Assembly: GCA_022495005.1 (NCBI GenBank)
Contig: JAGYXB010000825.1
Location: forward strand, 7,006,001-7,070,000
DNA: 64,000 nucleotides
Direction: 5' to 3'
Source of the DNA: Rhyacophila brunnea
Lineage: Eukaryota > Arthropoda > Insecta > Trichoptera > Rhyacophilidae
The notes below the pieces were generated by a model. The model was not told where the DNA came from. It saw only the letters and a program-made list of their open reading frames with translations, and searched no databases. Every line of letters starts with the position of its first letter. The first letter of the stretch is position 1. A program made the position numbers and the translations under genes. Shown piece by piece: positions 1-15,700 of the stretch.

Positions 1-557
1 ACAGACCGAGGATAGTGTGTTGCAAATGTCGAGCTCATTGATAATTGACTGAGTTATCTTTTTGGATGCCCATGACACTCTCAAAATTCATTTCCAGCAC
101 CACATTTCATTATGTCTATTTTTTGTAATTTTCATGTTGCCACTGTTCCAATTTCAGAGGTATAATATATCTGTGGTAGTTGTTAAATTTATGATAAGTA
201 CAATACATTAATTTTCATATAATTACAAAATACATACAATTTCATTAAAAGATAATTGATACTTTAATTATTTCTCTCTGTGAACCAAGAAAAAAATTGT
301 AACGGTAAATGATATTAAACTAATCAAAAAAAAAATGATTAAATATTATCATTATTTCAATAATTTGGATTGATCAAAACTGTATACCTATTTCGAAATC
401 ATCAACTTTGTACATAACATAATTTGACCGAAGATAATACGATAAATCTAGTTATGTTTTTAGTCTTCCAAATGGTTTTAGTTTTCAACAAATTCATAAC
501 AATTTAATGAACAGTATTTTTAGATAGATTTGTCTGGGATGTAGAAAATTTACTTAC
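1..557. other. Intron sequence, no repeat recognised
   Basis: AT-rich sequence 3' of the last visible exon on the minus strand. No splice-bounded reading frame and no terminal inverted repeats were seen. Confidence 0.6.
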
Positions 558-762
558 GGAAGCACATTGAGTTGATGATCCAAGCGATGAGACCATAGAG
601 AATGGAATCGAAGAGTACCATGAATGTTGAGAGGGCAACACTCATGCTGTCGTTTACGTCGGGGGCACTCCAGAAGTTTTGAAAGTTGAGACCAGAGCCC
701 TGCACCTCGTAGCGGGCCGCAAACAAAATGCCATAGCAGAAGCCAGTCGACATTGACAAACT
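558..762 (-). CDS. ABCA exon 40 of those visible: TM5-TM6 loop and TM6
   Basis: Acceptor CATTTCAG, donor GTAAGTAAAT, phase 0 start, 1 trailing nt. It encodes GFCYGILFAARYEVQGSGLN, FQNFWSAPDVNDSMSVAL and a final helix MVLFDSILYGLIAWIINSM ending in CF plus a split Pro codon, the AVFPGQ equivalent. The next exon (linker and first nucleotide-binding domain) must lie left of position 1. Confidence 0.93.
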
Positions 763-3700
763 CTGAAATGATTTATTTAATTCATCAGGTGACCTGAATG
801 TATCGTTAAGATTATCGGTTATGTGAACTAGTTGTTAACTGTGAAATGTTGTATCAGAAATATATGGTCGTTTATTAAAGACCGTCCAACCTCTTTGTGT
901 CGTATAGTACCGAGATAAAATTCATGTCTAAATAAAACATGGTTCTTGTCGGTTTACAGGAAGCCAGCGGCAAACAAATTTTGAAAATAGCTGATATACT
1001 GGATTATTTGTTTGGTTAGGTTAGGTTTTCATTCTTGAATTTTGCCAAAATCAGCTATGAAAATTGAATTAATGTTCATATCGAATCTAATATAATTGGA
1101 GACCGCATAGTATACGGTCATCTCTTTCCAATAGAAAGCTCACGGCAAACTGTGGTACGGTGAAATGTTTTACGTATAATTTACATGTAACCGATATGGA
1201 TATGCAATATTTCTTACAAGAATAATTGAAATATGTTATGCATTTACGCGCTCTACAAATCCGTGCATGCATGGTCGGCCATAGAAAATGAGTGTGTATA
1301 AACGCTGCGCTTTACATTCACTACATTAGTGCCGGTCGGTTGTTTTAAATAAATTAATATATTGTATACAATATACCGCCATCTCTTGTATTCATGGTGA
1401 CATTTTCATCTGATAAAGAAGTCTTTATGAAATACTTTTAATATATTTCTGAATAATGATGTTTCTAAGGTTTTATTTTTTCATAGAAATTCGTGACCCG
1501 CCAGGTACAACAGTTTTAATACCTCCCTGTATTTAAAGGGTTAATACAAATCAAATATCCAAGTGTTATAATAGAAATTTAAAAGGATAAAAATATAAAT
1601 TTGTATCTTTTAAAAGGTTCTGAAATATTAAATATTTAAGAAACTGTGAGGTAACAACATCACAGAACAGATCATGTTAAAGGAAGAATTCTTCTAATTA
1701 AATACCTACCGTAAATAATTTCTGAGGCAGAGATAGACCGGCTTCCATGGCGATAACGATGACATAAGGCATGAATGAAAGTAGATACAAGATGGCGGCA
1801 CTGACTGCTCCCAGACTTGCAGATCTGAATAACGACGACACCAAGTAGCTGAAAAGAGAAAATTTAGATTATAGTAGTATTAGATATTAGGTAGTAAATT
1901 AAGTTTTCTACATTATAATATTTTTTTCACTTATTCATTCATCATCGGCATCACACGCATTGATGCACTATGGCAGCTTCCAGGATATGTCTTCAATTCG
2001 TTCACCGCCTTAGCCTTCTTGTGTCCTTTTCTTCACATTGCTTGAAGATGCCAAAATTCGAAACCAAGGTTGTAAAAATGACTCAAATAGAATATTAAAA
2101 TAACTTAAATAAATTGGAATTTAGACGCAAATTCCATTAAATATCCTCAGTTTATAGAATTTTATTAATTTTTAGTTTGGCCTTACCAAAACATGACGAT
2201 GGAGAATCCAAAGTTGAGCAGCATTAGGTACAGCAGACCGGGGTTGGTGTTGGGTAGGATCCCGCCCACTTTCAGGACAAAGCACAGAGCTCCCATTGTG
2301 AAAAACACCTCGATGGCCGATGCCATAAACCAGGAGAGGGTGTGCCATCGACGACGCATGCCCATCACACACATCAACTGTAATATTGAGGGTCAAAGAG
2401 TCAATTGTCATTCATTTTCAATCTCCACATTTTGGAGGAAAAGAAATGCTTAAATAAACGTAACATGCAACCAGAGTTTGGAGTATAATTAAAGTACTTT
2501 GGAGCATTTAAAATGAAGGCTGTAAGTATGCTTACAATGGTGGCATGTTTTAATGATTATTTATTATATACATATGACATACACGATTTATTGTGATTGT
2601 TCATCTAAATATTATACATCATCTCTGTTCTGGCAGAACACACTAACTGGAGAATACTAGTTTTGAGTAATTTGACTTTGAAGTTGTTAAAATGTTTGAA
2701 ATGGTCTATCATGAGTTTATTAAGTAATCGTAAAAAGGATGACTTTAAAATAAAGACTGTTTATTTATTAAGAAGGTTTCCAGACGGTAAAGTTTGAAAT
2801 AAGGAACATTTTGGTACTAACTCAATATGTCATTTTTTCGAATTAGTGTTTTCTGCCAGAACAGTGACGAATTATATAATGATAGTTCAATGTATTAGAT
2901 TGCTTATCTAGGCATAATAATTTAAATGATCTGTCCTTGTGCAAGCAGTTAAGGGTGCATTTGGTTCTGGTACAAGTCAACAGGTTTCATATTGGAAATG
3001 GTTACTTAATGTATTTTGTAGTAAATTAAACTAATTATATAAACTATAATATGTAGTTGTAAATTTAATGATTCATGGATTTGACTGAGTGAATTTGAAA
3101 TCACATATTAAATTCAAATACTTGTAGATTTAACAGATGCCTGCGATAACAGTGTGAAGTTAGTTAATAATGAATCTAGTGCGAAGTGACTAATCATTAA
3201 TCCTGGTAGCCTTTTTTTTCAGTTTCATATTCATAGATTTGGCCTTCGTCAATATAGAGTAGGGTTTCTGGAACATCGTTGTATACAACGCAATATAACA
3301 TATTATTGTAGACTTACATCAGTGTTTCCAGATTCCCTCTCCCACACCATACTCCTCACAATGGACGAGACGGTGAGAATGAGACAAAAGAAGAAGGCGA
3401 CAATCAGCGCCTGCGACTCGTACATTATTGTTTGGAAACTGAAAACATTGGCATTACGTTACTTAGTGTATTTTTATATGTATACAGTTGGACCTCGATA
3501 TAATGGACTAATGCGGGTGAGGTGGTATTCGTTTAAGCCGAAAGTCCGTTATATAAAAACACAAACAAAATCCTATTTATTTGTCTTTGGCTGATATATC
3601 CAGACACACCCGTTGTGGAGTGACGTTAATGTTTGATGTCGATGCGCTTGCTTTCGGTAATCCTGCTTTGAAAAAAGAATCAAGTTTTGTTTGCACTTTT

Positions 3701-6700
3701 CAAGTCTGCTGTTTTTTTATTGAATGAATTTTACTGAATTTCGTTACCTGACGAATAGTCAATAAATGTTATTAGATTATCATGCGCAGAATTTTGTCTA
3801 CAAGCGGTGACAGTTGGATTTATGCATGTATAACATTAACAGGATATTTTTAACAACAGTCATATTTGACCGGATGTTTTGTCCGCTATATACGAAGCAG
3901 TGGCGAAGGGTGGAGGTACGCTGTTAAGATCCACCATAAATAGTGCACACTAAACTTTGTTAGTTATATGTATTTGTTTTCATTGAAATAAGACTACAAT
4001 TTATAGATGATGTTGGTAAGTTATTAAAATTCAATCGAGCCCTACGTATGTATATAGTATAATAGTCAAAAAATAATCGTTTATTTATAAAATATCTAAA
4101 ATTATGCAATTTAATCATACATAACTTTGGATATTTTATAGATAAAATAATATTTGTTTGTATTATAGTTTGGTTTAGGCAGGGCTTAATGAATTTATGA
4201 GCCAACAATATGTGTAATATTATGTACCTATTCTTAATTCAACGAAAACAAATAAGTATGAATGAAAAAATGTGGACAATTTTGTCATATCGCCCAAAAT
4301 ATACCAAATCTATTATGGTTTGGTTTAGGCAGGGTTTAATTGATTTTTAAAAACTAACCATCACCATCTGTAAATTGTAGACTTAGTTCAATAAAAATAA
4401 ATACGTATGACTAACAAAGTTTAATGTGCACTATTTATGGCGGATTTTAACAGCCAACCTCCACCCTTTGCTACTGATACGAAGTCTGTTATATCGAGGT
4501 TCTGCTGTATTACAGAAACTTTTATTATAATATATCATAGACAATCCTTTCATAGCTATGTAAGTTTTTACATGATAAAAAGAAAAAGACAATGGTGTCT
4601 ACAAAACAAAGCAGACAACAAAAGAGTTCTTAATTTAAATCCTATTTTAGAAAAGATTTCTATAAGGTTTGACATATTCATCATTTGTGATATTTTGACA
4701 TTCATGCCATCAGTTTTGACATTTCGCATAAGGCAAATGGGATCGATTTATTGATCAGCCTATTTGTACGATTGTGCATCAATGCGGTTTTATAATATGT
4801 ATTGCTATTGTGCAGTTAAATACGTGGTTGTCAAAACTGACAGTGGGCTCTGTACAATTTTTACAATTATGGGCATCTCCATCAACGGTAGTAGACAAAA
4901 TTTTACACCGCATTAATTAGTATTATGCACTGTATGCGAACAGTATGTTCCTTATCTTATGAAGTTACAGAGGGGTAGTTTCATAAATATCAGTCACAAT
5001 TGAAGTAACATTATGTTAAAAAGACTACAAAACCTTTGACCTTTTTTTTGCAACCAGAGTCAAGTAGTTATATTGTGAGTATATTATGCATATAATTGAA
5101 ACTGCTAAAAACTCATGAGTAAATGAGTCTGATTTTACTGATTCTACAATCTCAGTATGTTATGATAAATAATTACATATTTACGAGTTTTCTGAAGAAT
5201 TTAAGTCTATATATAATCAAAATTAATGATGTTACCTATGTATTTGAATACTTACTCATCTCTAGTCCAACACGGGTAAGGAATCTGTTGAGTATAAATG
5301 CCCCATGAGTTCTCTGTATCAAATTCTGAGCTCAAATCAGTCAATGATTCATTCTGAATGGATCTTTTAGTTAGTCGGTCAGTCGCGCTGGTAGAAATGA
5401 TGGCTTTGTCGATAAGATCTTGCAACTGGACGAACCCTCGGAAGTATCTTAGGTTATCGATGAATTCTGCTTCAGGATCCGGTGTCCAAAACCTAATAAA
5501 TATAATATTTATAATTGTAATATTTAAAAAGAGAATAAATGGATATTGAGATAAAAATATATTAAAAGATCATAGCAAATACAGAATGAAAAATGCTGTA
5601 ACTTCCCTAATATAATATTAGATAATAAGTTCAGACCAGTGGAATTTTTCTCTCTTCAAAAACTGTAATATTTCATGGCTCTCTACTCTCTGAATGGAAC
5701 TTCAGGGCACCCTCGAATGCTATGCCCCTCGTTTTAGATGCACTAAATGGCAACAGCCATCTCTAAACCAGCTAAATCCACAGATTGAAATGTGTGGAGG
5801 CAAAATGCCACAGTATAAAGATACTTACCGATTTTTAATTCGGCTGGATGAGGGAATGTTGTCAATATCCATTCTAATTTTATATTTAATACTCGTAGGT
5901 AGTTTACTGTTCACGCTTCTTTCATTGGTGTCCAGGAATACAATCCCTGAAAAATAATACCAAAGATAGTCATTGATTCACATTGTTTACTATGACTTAT
6001 TATTTAATGATAGATTTGAATTGTGGGACCCACCAGCCATAAATTCATTGGTTTTCATGAGAGACGCAGCTCTGGTTTCCAAGGACAATTCATTTTGAGC
6101 GGGAGTAAATCTGTCCAGGCCGATGCAGTCTGTCATTTGAGAAATTCTGGATATGAGACGGCCCAAGTCCTGGAATATTATCAAATAATTAATATAATAG
6201 TTACCGATTTCAAAAAATGATTAACTTGTGGTTTGACAAAAACATAAAAGGAAACATAATACCATCGACTGAGGATACTTGATGTAATTTGAATTTAAAT
6301 TCTAATTGATTTATTACTTTTGTTCTATTTGTTTGGAATCATTTTTTGTGACCCAGCATGTATAGATAATTCTCGTTTAAGCCGCATTTAGACCAAGGGA
6401 GTGAATAATTGTTCTTCCCCCACTCCAGTGAAATTCTCTTGACGTAAACGCTTTTTGTTGGGCGAGTATAAGAATTTCGTTGGAGTGGGGGATGAACAAA
6501 CATTTGCTCGCTTGGTCTAAATGCGGCTTTATATAACAAATTAATACAATAAAAGAATGTGAAAACCTTATAACAAAATAAAGAAGCAAATATAAAAATT
6601 GGTGTTGCAATTTTGAAGTCTATGGAAATAGCATAAAGTCATTATATACATTCAGCAAGCGCATCAATATAATAATAATAATACATTACTCATTAATAAT

Positions 6701-9700
6701 AGAACTAGGTAAAGTGCTGGGAACTTAAATAAAATTAGGTAATGAAAAATGTCACTAAATATATTAAATAAACAATGTCAATCCATAATCGGTAAATTGA
6801 ATGAATCAACAATGGTACAAAATGTCAGTGTTTAAGAAGGTATATTAAAAACGACATCAATTAGAATAAAAGGTAACATTACTTGTGTATTTTCAATTAA
6901 CCGCACAGAATATGTAACTACATTCTCATGTATATTCAGTATTGACTAAAAAATTCATTAGTAATAATTATACCATGGAATCCGTAAACTGGGATATAAT
7001 CTCATCTAGGTTGATTTCTGTCATGTCGATATTAGCTGCCGTATCATTATCACTATTAGACGGGGCAAATTTAAGAAGGGCATTTCTGATGAAGGTGCTC
7101 TGCATTAGTTTTTGCATTGTGGTTAGACTCTCCTTGTGTAAAATAATTTCATCGAGTGATTCAAAACCTTCTGAAAAACCTTTTAGGAGAGATGTCAGTT
7201 GACCAATTTGTGAAAAGCTGCTGTTTGCCTGAAAAAATAATACATGATATTTTAGTACCTTTCAATCCATTTATTTATTGTTTTGTATGTCTTATAATAG
7301 TGTATTTATATGAAACACATTTACCTCTTTAATGATTTGTCGAATCCTGGGTGTATCAGGTGTGTATAGTATCTTCCCCATGAGGAAAGGCTTGGCATAA
7401 CTCCATAGAATTTTACCTCCTCCCATGCCGACTACTTCTTTATATAAATTACGGCAATAATCAGCTGAAATTATTTAAATTAATAGATATTATTATATAA
7501 TATAGCCACACTTATTATTCACTCATCTGCCATACATTTATTTTATTGTCTATGGTCAATTAAATAAAAGTGTATTGTGACCAGTGACACACGAAGCTAA
7601 CTACTACAAACTGTTTTACTTCTCTTGATCATCCGACTTAATCCTAACAATAAAACTCTTGTTTATTCCGAAAACCAAAATTCGTCAAATTACAAAATAT
7701 GTCAAAAGTTTAAATGAAGATAAAGACAAATGCGCTGGATTGTTTTTTGATGTATTGAAAGCAATAGCCATAAATATTTTGAATTAAGAATTATAGGAAA
7801 AATTTTATAAGAAAATATTCTCATGGGTTTTGAAAAACTGATAACAAATTCAAGTTGGTGTTTGAAATTATGATGTTTTACTGTAGTGTTCAGCGTTGTA
7901 CTGCAGTGTAGTGTTGATTTAAATGAATTATTGATTTACCATATAGGATAGGTTTCTAGCTAAATTTATAAAGATTTCATGGATATACAATTTAAGACAG
8001 TTCGTAAAGCATTCGGGGCCGTTCATTGATCGGTGTATTGATATTAAATGGTATGCAGCCAATGAGCTGTCGAAAAAATCAGTATGGGGCGGTTTTCAGT
8101 AAATGGGAATTTATATCGCTATGATGCAGATGAGCAAACACCGAAGATGGGCAATGTACGATTGAGTTAAAGAATATAAATCAATACATACATATTATTG
8201 TCACACTATACATTATCTGTATAGACAAACAAGATTTACTTACAGAATTAGTTGTAATTAGAAACAGAATGAACAATATGGAATATTAACAATTTATCTA
8301 AATTACTGTATGCAATTTGGTAAAAGAATATTTTCAATTCAACCATGTCTGATCCTAATAGGATCATATGGGCGTCCACAGAGTAGAGGTTTGTATTAAC
8401 AGATTTTGTTTTTTTTTTTTACGAGAAACGGATGTTAGCCACTTGCTCAACCTTTTAGGTCCATACCCTGACTCACACAAATTGAAAAACAATATGTGTA
8501 CTTGCCAGACTCAGGATTCGAACCTTGGACCCACGGCGTTATAGTCCAACGCTTAAGCCGCGCGGCCAAAGTGGGCGTTAAAGAATATTACATAATTTAT
8601 AATGCAATTTATGTATTTAATACTTACTAGGCAGAGAATCCAATTGCTTCTGATCATGTTCAATATTGTTGTCTTTAGTTGCTGCGATCACTTTGTAAAA
8701 TCTGTTGACATTTGTGTAGAAAGGTGTACCACACATCAGCTTTCCTGAATCCACAAAGAAGTCGGGATCTACAAAAAGAAAACAAAAATATTACATGACA
8801 AGTTAAATCTGAAACTATGTAAGTGTTATAGATATGGCACCATCTTCTATAATAAATTTGAAAATTGAGTGTTCATGTCGGTTGTCACCATTATAAATAT
8901 TATAATTAGGCGGCAAATAATGCTTGCTCCATGCGATTTCTATTTACTTTGTCGAAGGTTGAGTGTGAAGTTTTTGTTACATTAAGAAAATATTTAGATT
9001 TGTTAGGTAACTTTTATTGACCGGTACTTAAAGGTTTAATTTATAGTTTAGAATAATTTATGGAACATTAAGGCTATACCTCAGTTGAGGCACGGTCTAA
9101 AAAGATCGTGGCTAGGCGATACGCGGATTGCGGGTCGCGGGTGCAAATGACGCATGCCAAACGAAATATAATGTGTCATATAAATCCAACATGCGTCCAT
9201 TTAATGTTCTATTAGTAACAATAATCATATATTCATTGACATGTATTCTTTAGTAAATGGGTAACGTTTTTAGTCATCTTTACACGATTTAAGAATTAAT
9301 ACCCCCGTCGCCATCACGAAACAAATTAACGTGTTCCCAGCTCGACGTTCTCTCTCCGAATGGCAGCGAGTCCAAAATTTTGTCACGCCTATAGTTGAAA
9401 ATTATTTACCGTTTCACTGAGTATCGCCTTAATATTATTGCTGGTACAAAAATATTTTAGTTTTACATTGTGAAATATTATGAAATGGACATTTTGAAAG
9501 ACGGCTGTATACGATGGCTCGGACTGAAAATATAATGAATTTATCGACGGGTAGTGATTATAATGTACATAATTGTTTTTACCCTGGGTAAAATTGGCTT
9601 TTTATTACTAAATATAATAACAATATAGGAATATATGGAATTCATACTGTTCAGAAGACTGGATATTCCTGAAGCATTTTGAAAGGATTTGATGAGAGGT

Positions 9701-12700
9701 TCATTTTCGACAATCTGTGAGAGGTTTGTGAAGACTGGTCCCAACGCCGGCACTAGACTTGCAGCTTCTCCGAGAACTTTGAAGATTTTCTCCCCTTCTT
9801 CCTCGGTTAGTTTGGAAGCCCTCATTAATTGTTTCATTGTCGTATTGATTACCTGTGTTAACATGTTTTTAACGGTATTAAAAGTTTTCTGCACATAAAA
9901 CTACTGTTTATATTGCATTAGAAAGTATGGATTATTAATTTTCAATATATTAATTAAACAATAATAACAATGTAATACAGATGAGTGTGAAAATCTAATC
10001 CGTGAATAACAGATTTATGTGTAAAAGAGAAAAATTATTCTCTGGATTTGATCCGATTAAATCTAAAAGATTAATTTAAATATTTAAAACTATGAAATTA
10101 CGATAATATTCTAATCCAGTTTCACAGGAGACTATAAGAAAACTAGTGGCGCACGTAGGACAAAATATAATTTACCCTCGGTAAATCGAGGGTCAACTGT
10201 AAATTGATAATTTAATTAATATAATCAGCGCAAGAAATCTTTTTCATACTTACAATGTCGATGACAAAACTAAAGTTGATCTTTTGCAGGAATACAAGAG
10301 ATATATTTTTAGCTGTGGCATCATCCAAATCACAAAAAGTCTCACTGATATTTTGTAAACTTTGTTGAGACGTGTGAACCAACTTTTTGAGAAGTACCGG
10401 TTTGCAAATGTATTCGGAAATATGTATCGTTCCATCCTCACTTTTCAAAAGCTGTAAATAATATGAAAGAACTAAGTGAGTACAAAGTCAATTAGCCGCA
10501 TACCAATAATACAGTCAAAGTTTAAATATATTATGATCTGTCATCTATGACAGATAGGTATAAGATTTTTAAACAAATACAGACCTCTATAAAATCAATC
10601 AAAACCCTGTAAAATAAAAATGTTAATTGATTACCTATAACAGTGGTGGCGAACCTATGGCACGCGAGATGATTTTGCATGGCACGCGTTTGAAGAGAAA
10701 AAAACTATAATAATATCTAATAATTGACAAATCGCATTGTATAAAAAATAGCAGGCTAATACTCTTCAAGAAAAAGCATGACGTTTAATTTATTTTAAGT
10801 ATAATTGCATAGGTCGATCCTTAGACTTTATGCGGCACATATAATATTATCGCATTAACCTCATTAGGCGGCGGGAAATGCCGCTTCGCGAACTCAATTT
10901 ACAATGCTTGAGACCACTGTTGCGAGAGAATAACTTATGTGATCGGAACAATTCTGGTGTCAATTTGTGGGTAGGTAAATAATTAACAAATTAATATATT
11001 TACAAACAATATCATTTCTACCCACAATAAATGACTGCGCCAAATAAGAAACAAAAACTTGATGAAGCTAGTACATAGTAGTAATTATTCTAGCAGACAG
11101 TTTCAAAATTGGTGGACCGAAATATATGGCATAATTGAAAAAATGGATAAAGCTATATGTGTGCTATGTTCTGTGAGTGGTATCTGGAACATCATAATTT
11201 TTTAATAGAATTTTTGAAAACTATTTTTTCAAATAACTGCTCGGCACATAAGACAGTTGAAAAATTATATTTGAGAAATTTTGGCACGCATACGTAAAAA
11301 GGTTCACCAACCCTGACCTATAACATAGCTTCATAGATGTTAGTATAAAAGGACTCAAATGGAAGAGTACAAAACTTAAATCAAATTGAATTTAAAGGAA
11401 TATTGTTAAAACAGAGAAAAGCAATACTCACAGGGGCAATATCCAGGCTAGCATTTTGAATATCTTCAGCCAAGCGAGAGCTGATGTTTAATCTCTTTTG
11501 AAGTTCCATTTTAAGATCATCCCAGTCACGAAACACTTCATTCAGTTTAACTGAAACGTAATGTAAAGAATCGGTAATTTAATTATGTTCTATTTAGGTA
11601 ATACAATAATATCCGATGAAGCTATCGAAAGTTCTAAGACATATTGGTAAACTTACTTTTCATATTAAAATTTGATGTTATGTCTTCTTTGAATGATCCT
11701 AAAGATTCGAGTCCTTTCGACAAACTCATTAAATCATTCTCAATATGAGAATCATTCAGTAGAGGATGCAGCTCACCAATTATTCCATTTAGGCTGAAAT
11801 GAACAAAATATTTATTTTATAAATGGGTTCGTAAGTATAATATTATTGAAATTTGAAGGGATGTACACCGATTGACTTTAAAAAATAGCAATTGAAATAT
11901 TTATAAAAGTTAATTACTGTCGGACGTCATATTTTTGTTCAAAGATTGCCAGGCGAGAAAATACGATGCAAATGGCTTGATGTAATCACAGTTGATAATA
12001 GCAACCGAAACAATAATCACGCTGGCCCTACCTAACTACTGCGCGCAAGAAGAAATCGCGTCTGTCCATATTTACCGTGAAAGTTATATTACTTGACAGC
12101 CGACAGTTACCATTTTGATTCTAATACACATATTATGCAATAGTGATTATTTTAAACGGTTGAAGTGGGTAATTGATCAGTTATATACCTTAAAACCAAT
12201 TGATCCAGGTAATTTTTCTGGAAGAGTTGTAGCATGAAATCAATCATAGAGTTGATGCGGCCAGCGGCCACACCATTCACATCAATAGGAACCAATTGAA
12301 GCAATAATTTACCGCTGTGCTCCAAAAACTTCTCTACCCCAAGAACTGTGCCGGACAGCCAATCGAAAGTCCAGAATGCCTCACTGCGTAAATTGTCCAA
12401 CTGTAATTAGAGATTTCATAAATTTTACATGCATACTGTATCATATCTGTATATAATAAGGACCATTTCGCTCCTAAGCGGTGGTTATCGGAATGATTGT
12501 TAGCCAATAGTATGACGCATTTGGTCCATGCTCTGAATTAAATAAACGTTGAAAATACAATTTTGAGATGTTTTCCTAATACTTTATTGCGGGTATGTAT
12601 TAATGATTTAACATTTCTTTCTATATACAGGCGGCCCTCGACTTTCGCACGTGATTGGTTCCTGAAAATGTGTTTGAATGTTGGATGTTCAAAAGTAGAG

Positions 12701-15700
12701 GGATGTAAAAAAAACATGAAAAAGTGTACTTTAAAATATTTATTTATCAATGGGTATAATAAAGTTAACGAGGCGTATTAGCAATCATGTGTTTTCTTTA
12801 GAAACTTGAGAAGGTGACGGGGAGCGGAGAAGAGAGGAGGGACTGTATGGAAGCGCACAGTTTTTGCATTATCAATAAAAATCCAAATTTTAATTAATGT
12901 ACGAACTAGGGAATTGTGCGAAAGTAGAACGTTCAAAAGTCGAGGGCTGCCTGTTGGATGAATATATTTGTGGCTATTTCTTGGATACTGTTATGTGTTG
13001 AACCTGCTTGTTGTGCAGGACTGAATGGTGGAAGAGGCCATGACTACATTTGGACTGAAGCACCATCGGAAAAAGAAGAAGATGCAAACAAAACAGATAA
13101 ACTTCAATCTATCTTTTTGTAAGCTGTAATAATCAATGGAAACTATGTATGCACTCACGTTTTTGGCATCAAATTGTTTTTTTATGTTTTTCCAAATAAT
13201 TGGGTTAAGATTGTTGGTGCCATTTTGAATTGACATATTTGGTTTTAGATACTCTGCGATACTGTAATTTGTCAATAACATCTGAAAAAAAAATATGAAC
13301 AATATAATTTTAGAGAAGTAGGAGAAGAGGGTAAGGGTTAAGAGAGTTTTGATTTGAGTTTTTCATGTTAGCACAACACAAAAAAAAAACAGAAGCACCA
13401 TGTGTCATAAAGTCACACTGGCTATGTCTGTATATTGTATATAAAGTATAAAATACTGTTGATATATAGCCGTCTAATATAATAACATAACTAAATATTA
13501 TAAGTAATAATTTAAGAATATTATTAATACGTTTAACTATGGCACTGGCTGTCCGCCAATGCTAAATACTAGTTCTATGTTCACTTGGGTGTCCGGCGTG
13601 ACAACAGTATACTCGAAGGTCTATTGTAACGGTCGCATAACAAAATGTAATTATTACTCTGTATAACATGAAGTTGATAATAATAAAGTTAATCATATAT
13701 ATAAAACTATGTTGATAATTTAACATCCTCTAAACGATCCATTATTCTCAACAAATACCTTATTTAAATCGACTTTAGTCCTCAAAATAGCCTGAATATC
13801 GTCATCGTGAATATTTTTAAACTGTGATCTGATATTCCGTTTGAAGATCGTCGAATTGATGAGTAACTGTTCCAAAGGCAGCATCACAGGAATCGCTTTA
13901 CTGACTTCTTTAAAGAACTCTTCGATGACCGGACTCTTTTTGAAGCCGCTAATCTCATTGAAATGTGGAGACATGCTTCTGATCAGCTTCATTACTCGGG
14001 ATCCCAATGTAATGTACCTGTCAATTTAAACAGAATTAGGTACTGATTTAGAAATTACACAGTTTTCATGAAAACATTATGCGTAGAAAGGTTTTTGTTT
14101 GAACATGAACTGAAATATTTTTAAAAACTATAAGAAAATACTTATTACACATATTTAGTTTTGCGTCTGGGCGAGTATAAATACTTATTTTTCTCACCAT
14201 GCTCGACACAATAGTTGAGTGGTAAAATGTTCAGATTCTACACAAATTTCTGATAAAAAAAATTACTAATACTAAACTAAAAATAGTGATTTTACCTTAC
14301 CCAAAGATAAAACGAGACGAAAATATATATACCTATATTTTTTTTTTTGACCATGTCCGATCGAAATAAGATCATATGGGCCTCCGCAGAGTGGAGGTTT
14401 GTATTAACAGATTTTGTTTTTTATGAGAAACGGATGTCAGCCACTTGCTCAATCTATTAGGTCCATCTCTGACTCATACACAAATTGAAAAACAATATGT
14501 GTATTTGACAGACCTGGGATTCGAACCTGGGACCCACAACGCTATAGGCCGACGCTTAAGCGGCGCGGCCATCGTGGGATATAAATTATATAAAATAATG
14601 TAAATTGTAAATTACATGGAAGCTTGGGTGAACGAATCTCCATTGGTCTCATTGAGTAGACATTTCATCGTTTTATCCAGTTTTCCGTGGAAGGAATCAT
14701 GTACAAAATGACGCACAATGTTCAAGAGCTCATTCAAGGATTTGTTCAACTCTATCGAGGTGTAATTTCTGCCTGATGTTATCTAAACAAAAAATAAAGA
14801 AAATTAATCATATTTAAAAGGTTATTTCAAGAGAATGGACTAAGTATAAAAAGAGGGATTATCTTTGTACATAAATTCAAAATGGCGACCTGTTTCATTG
14901 CTTACTACTATTATTATATTCAGAGTATAATCCAAGAAAAAAAGGGAGTATGCTCTTTATTTATATATGTATTAGGTTTCAGTTTGGGGCCATATTTGTT
15001 GCAGGCCTCTAATTAGTACAGTAGAACTTCGATTATCCGGACTAATTGGGGATGAAGATAGTCCGGATAAGGAAAAATCCAGATAATCGAAAAAAAATCA
15101 TAATTTACAGGAAAAGATTCAGTATGAATAATTTTTATTTGTCTAGATTTACATATTATTTTTTATTAAAAAAATCAATTATCGATTTTTGCTTAAAGCT
15201 CTTCTTTTAGAAGCTGCCAAATCGCGAATACTCTTAAGATATTATATAAGTTGTCCTGGATTACAATCTTCTTGGTTCTCAAGCCATTTCATTTCCTGAT
15301 TTTTTCATAACTTTCCGCTCTGAGCTTCCATCTTCTGACATTAAACAATTAGTAAACTCCATAATAGTTTCACTTGTTTTTTTATATTCGAGATAGTTGA
15401 CGTTCCGACACCATATTTATTAGATAGACAACGTCCTGAGTCACCGCGTTTCGAAGCATCGATTATATTCAATTTGTCTTTTAATGATAATACGACACGT
15501 TTTCTTTTTGATGACATATTGGTATATTAAAAATAAATATTTAAATCCTGACCGATAATTTTCAAGAAACAAATGTCTAATGTGTATTGAATTCGGAAAA
15601 CTACAGACCTAATTTTTTTTTTACACAGGATGCATGACTCATATTTTACACCAGATGTTATTGGAACAAATGCGCCAAATAACGAACAACAAAAATGTTA

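Noticed and set aside
3128..3245. Similarity between 3128-3245 and 22910-23070 (GTGTGAAGTTA...AATGAATCT)
   Set aside because: Too short and diverged to define a repeat family; both abut AT-rich sequence.
8500..8576. tRNA genes at SINE heads (also 14520, 16620, 33515, 53636, 62380)
   Set aside because: A and B boxes are present but the cloverleaf stems do not close and each is followed by the same long unrelated body. They are SINE heads.
9541..9647. Extension of exon 30 to the stop at 9541
   Set aside because: The frame is open, but stopping at the GTATGAATT donor gives the phase exon 31 needs and the protein continues with clear ABCA sequence.
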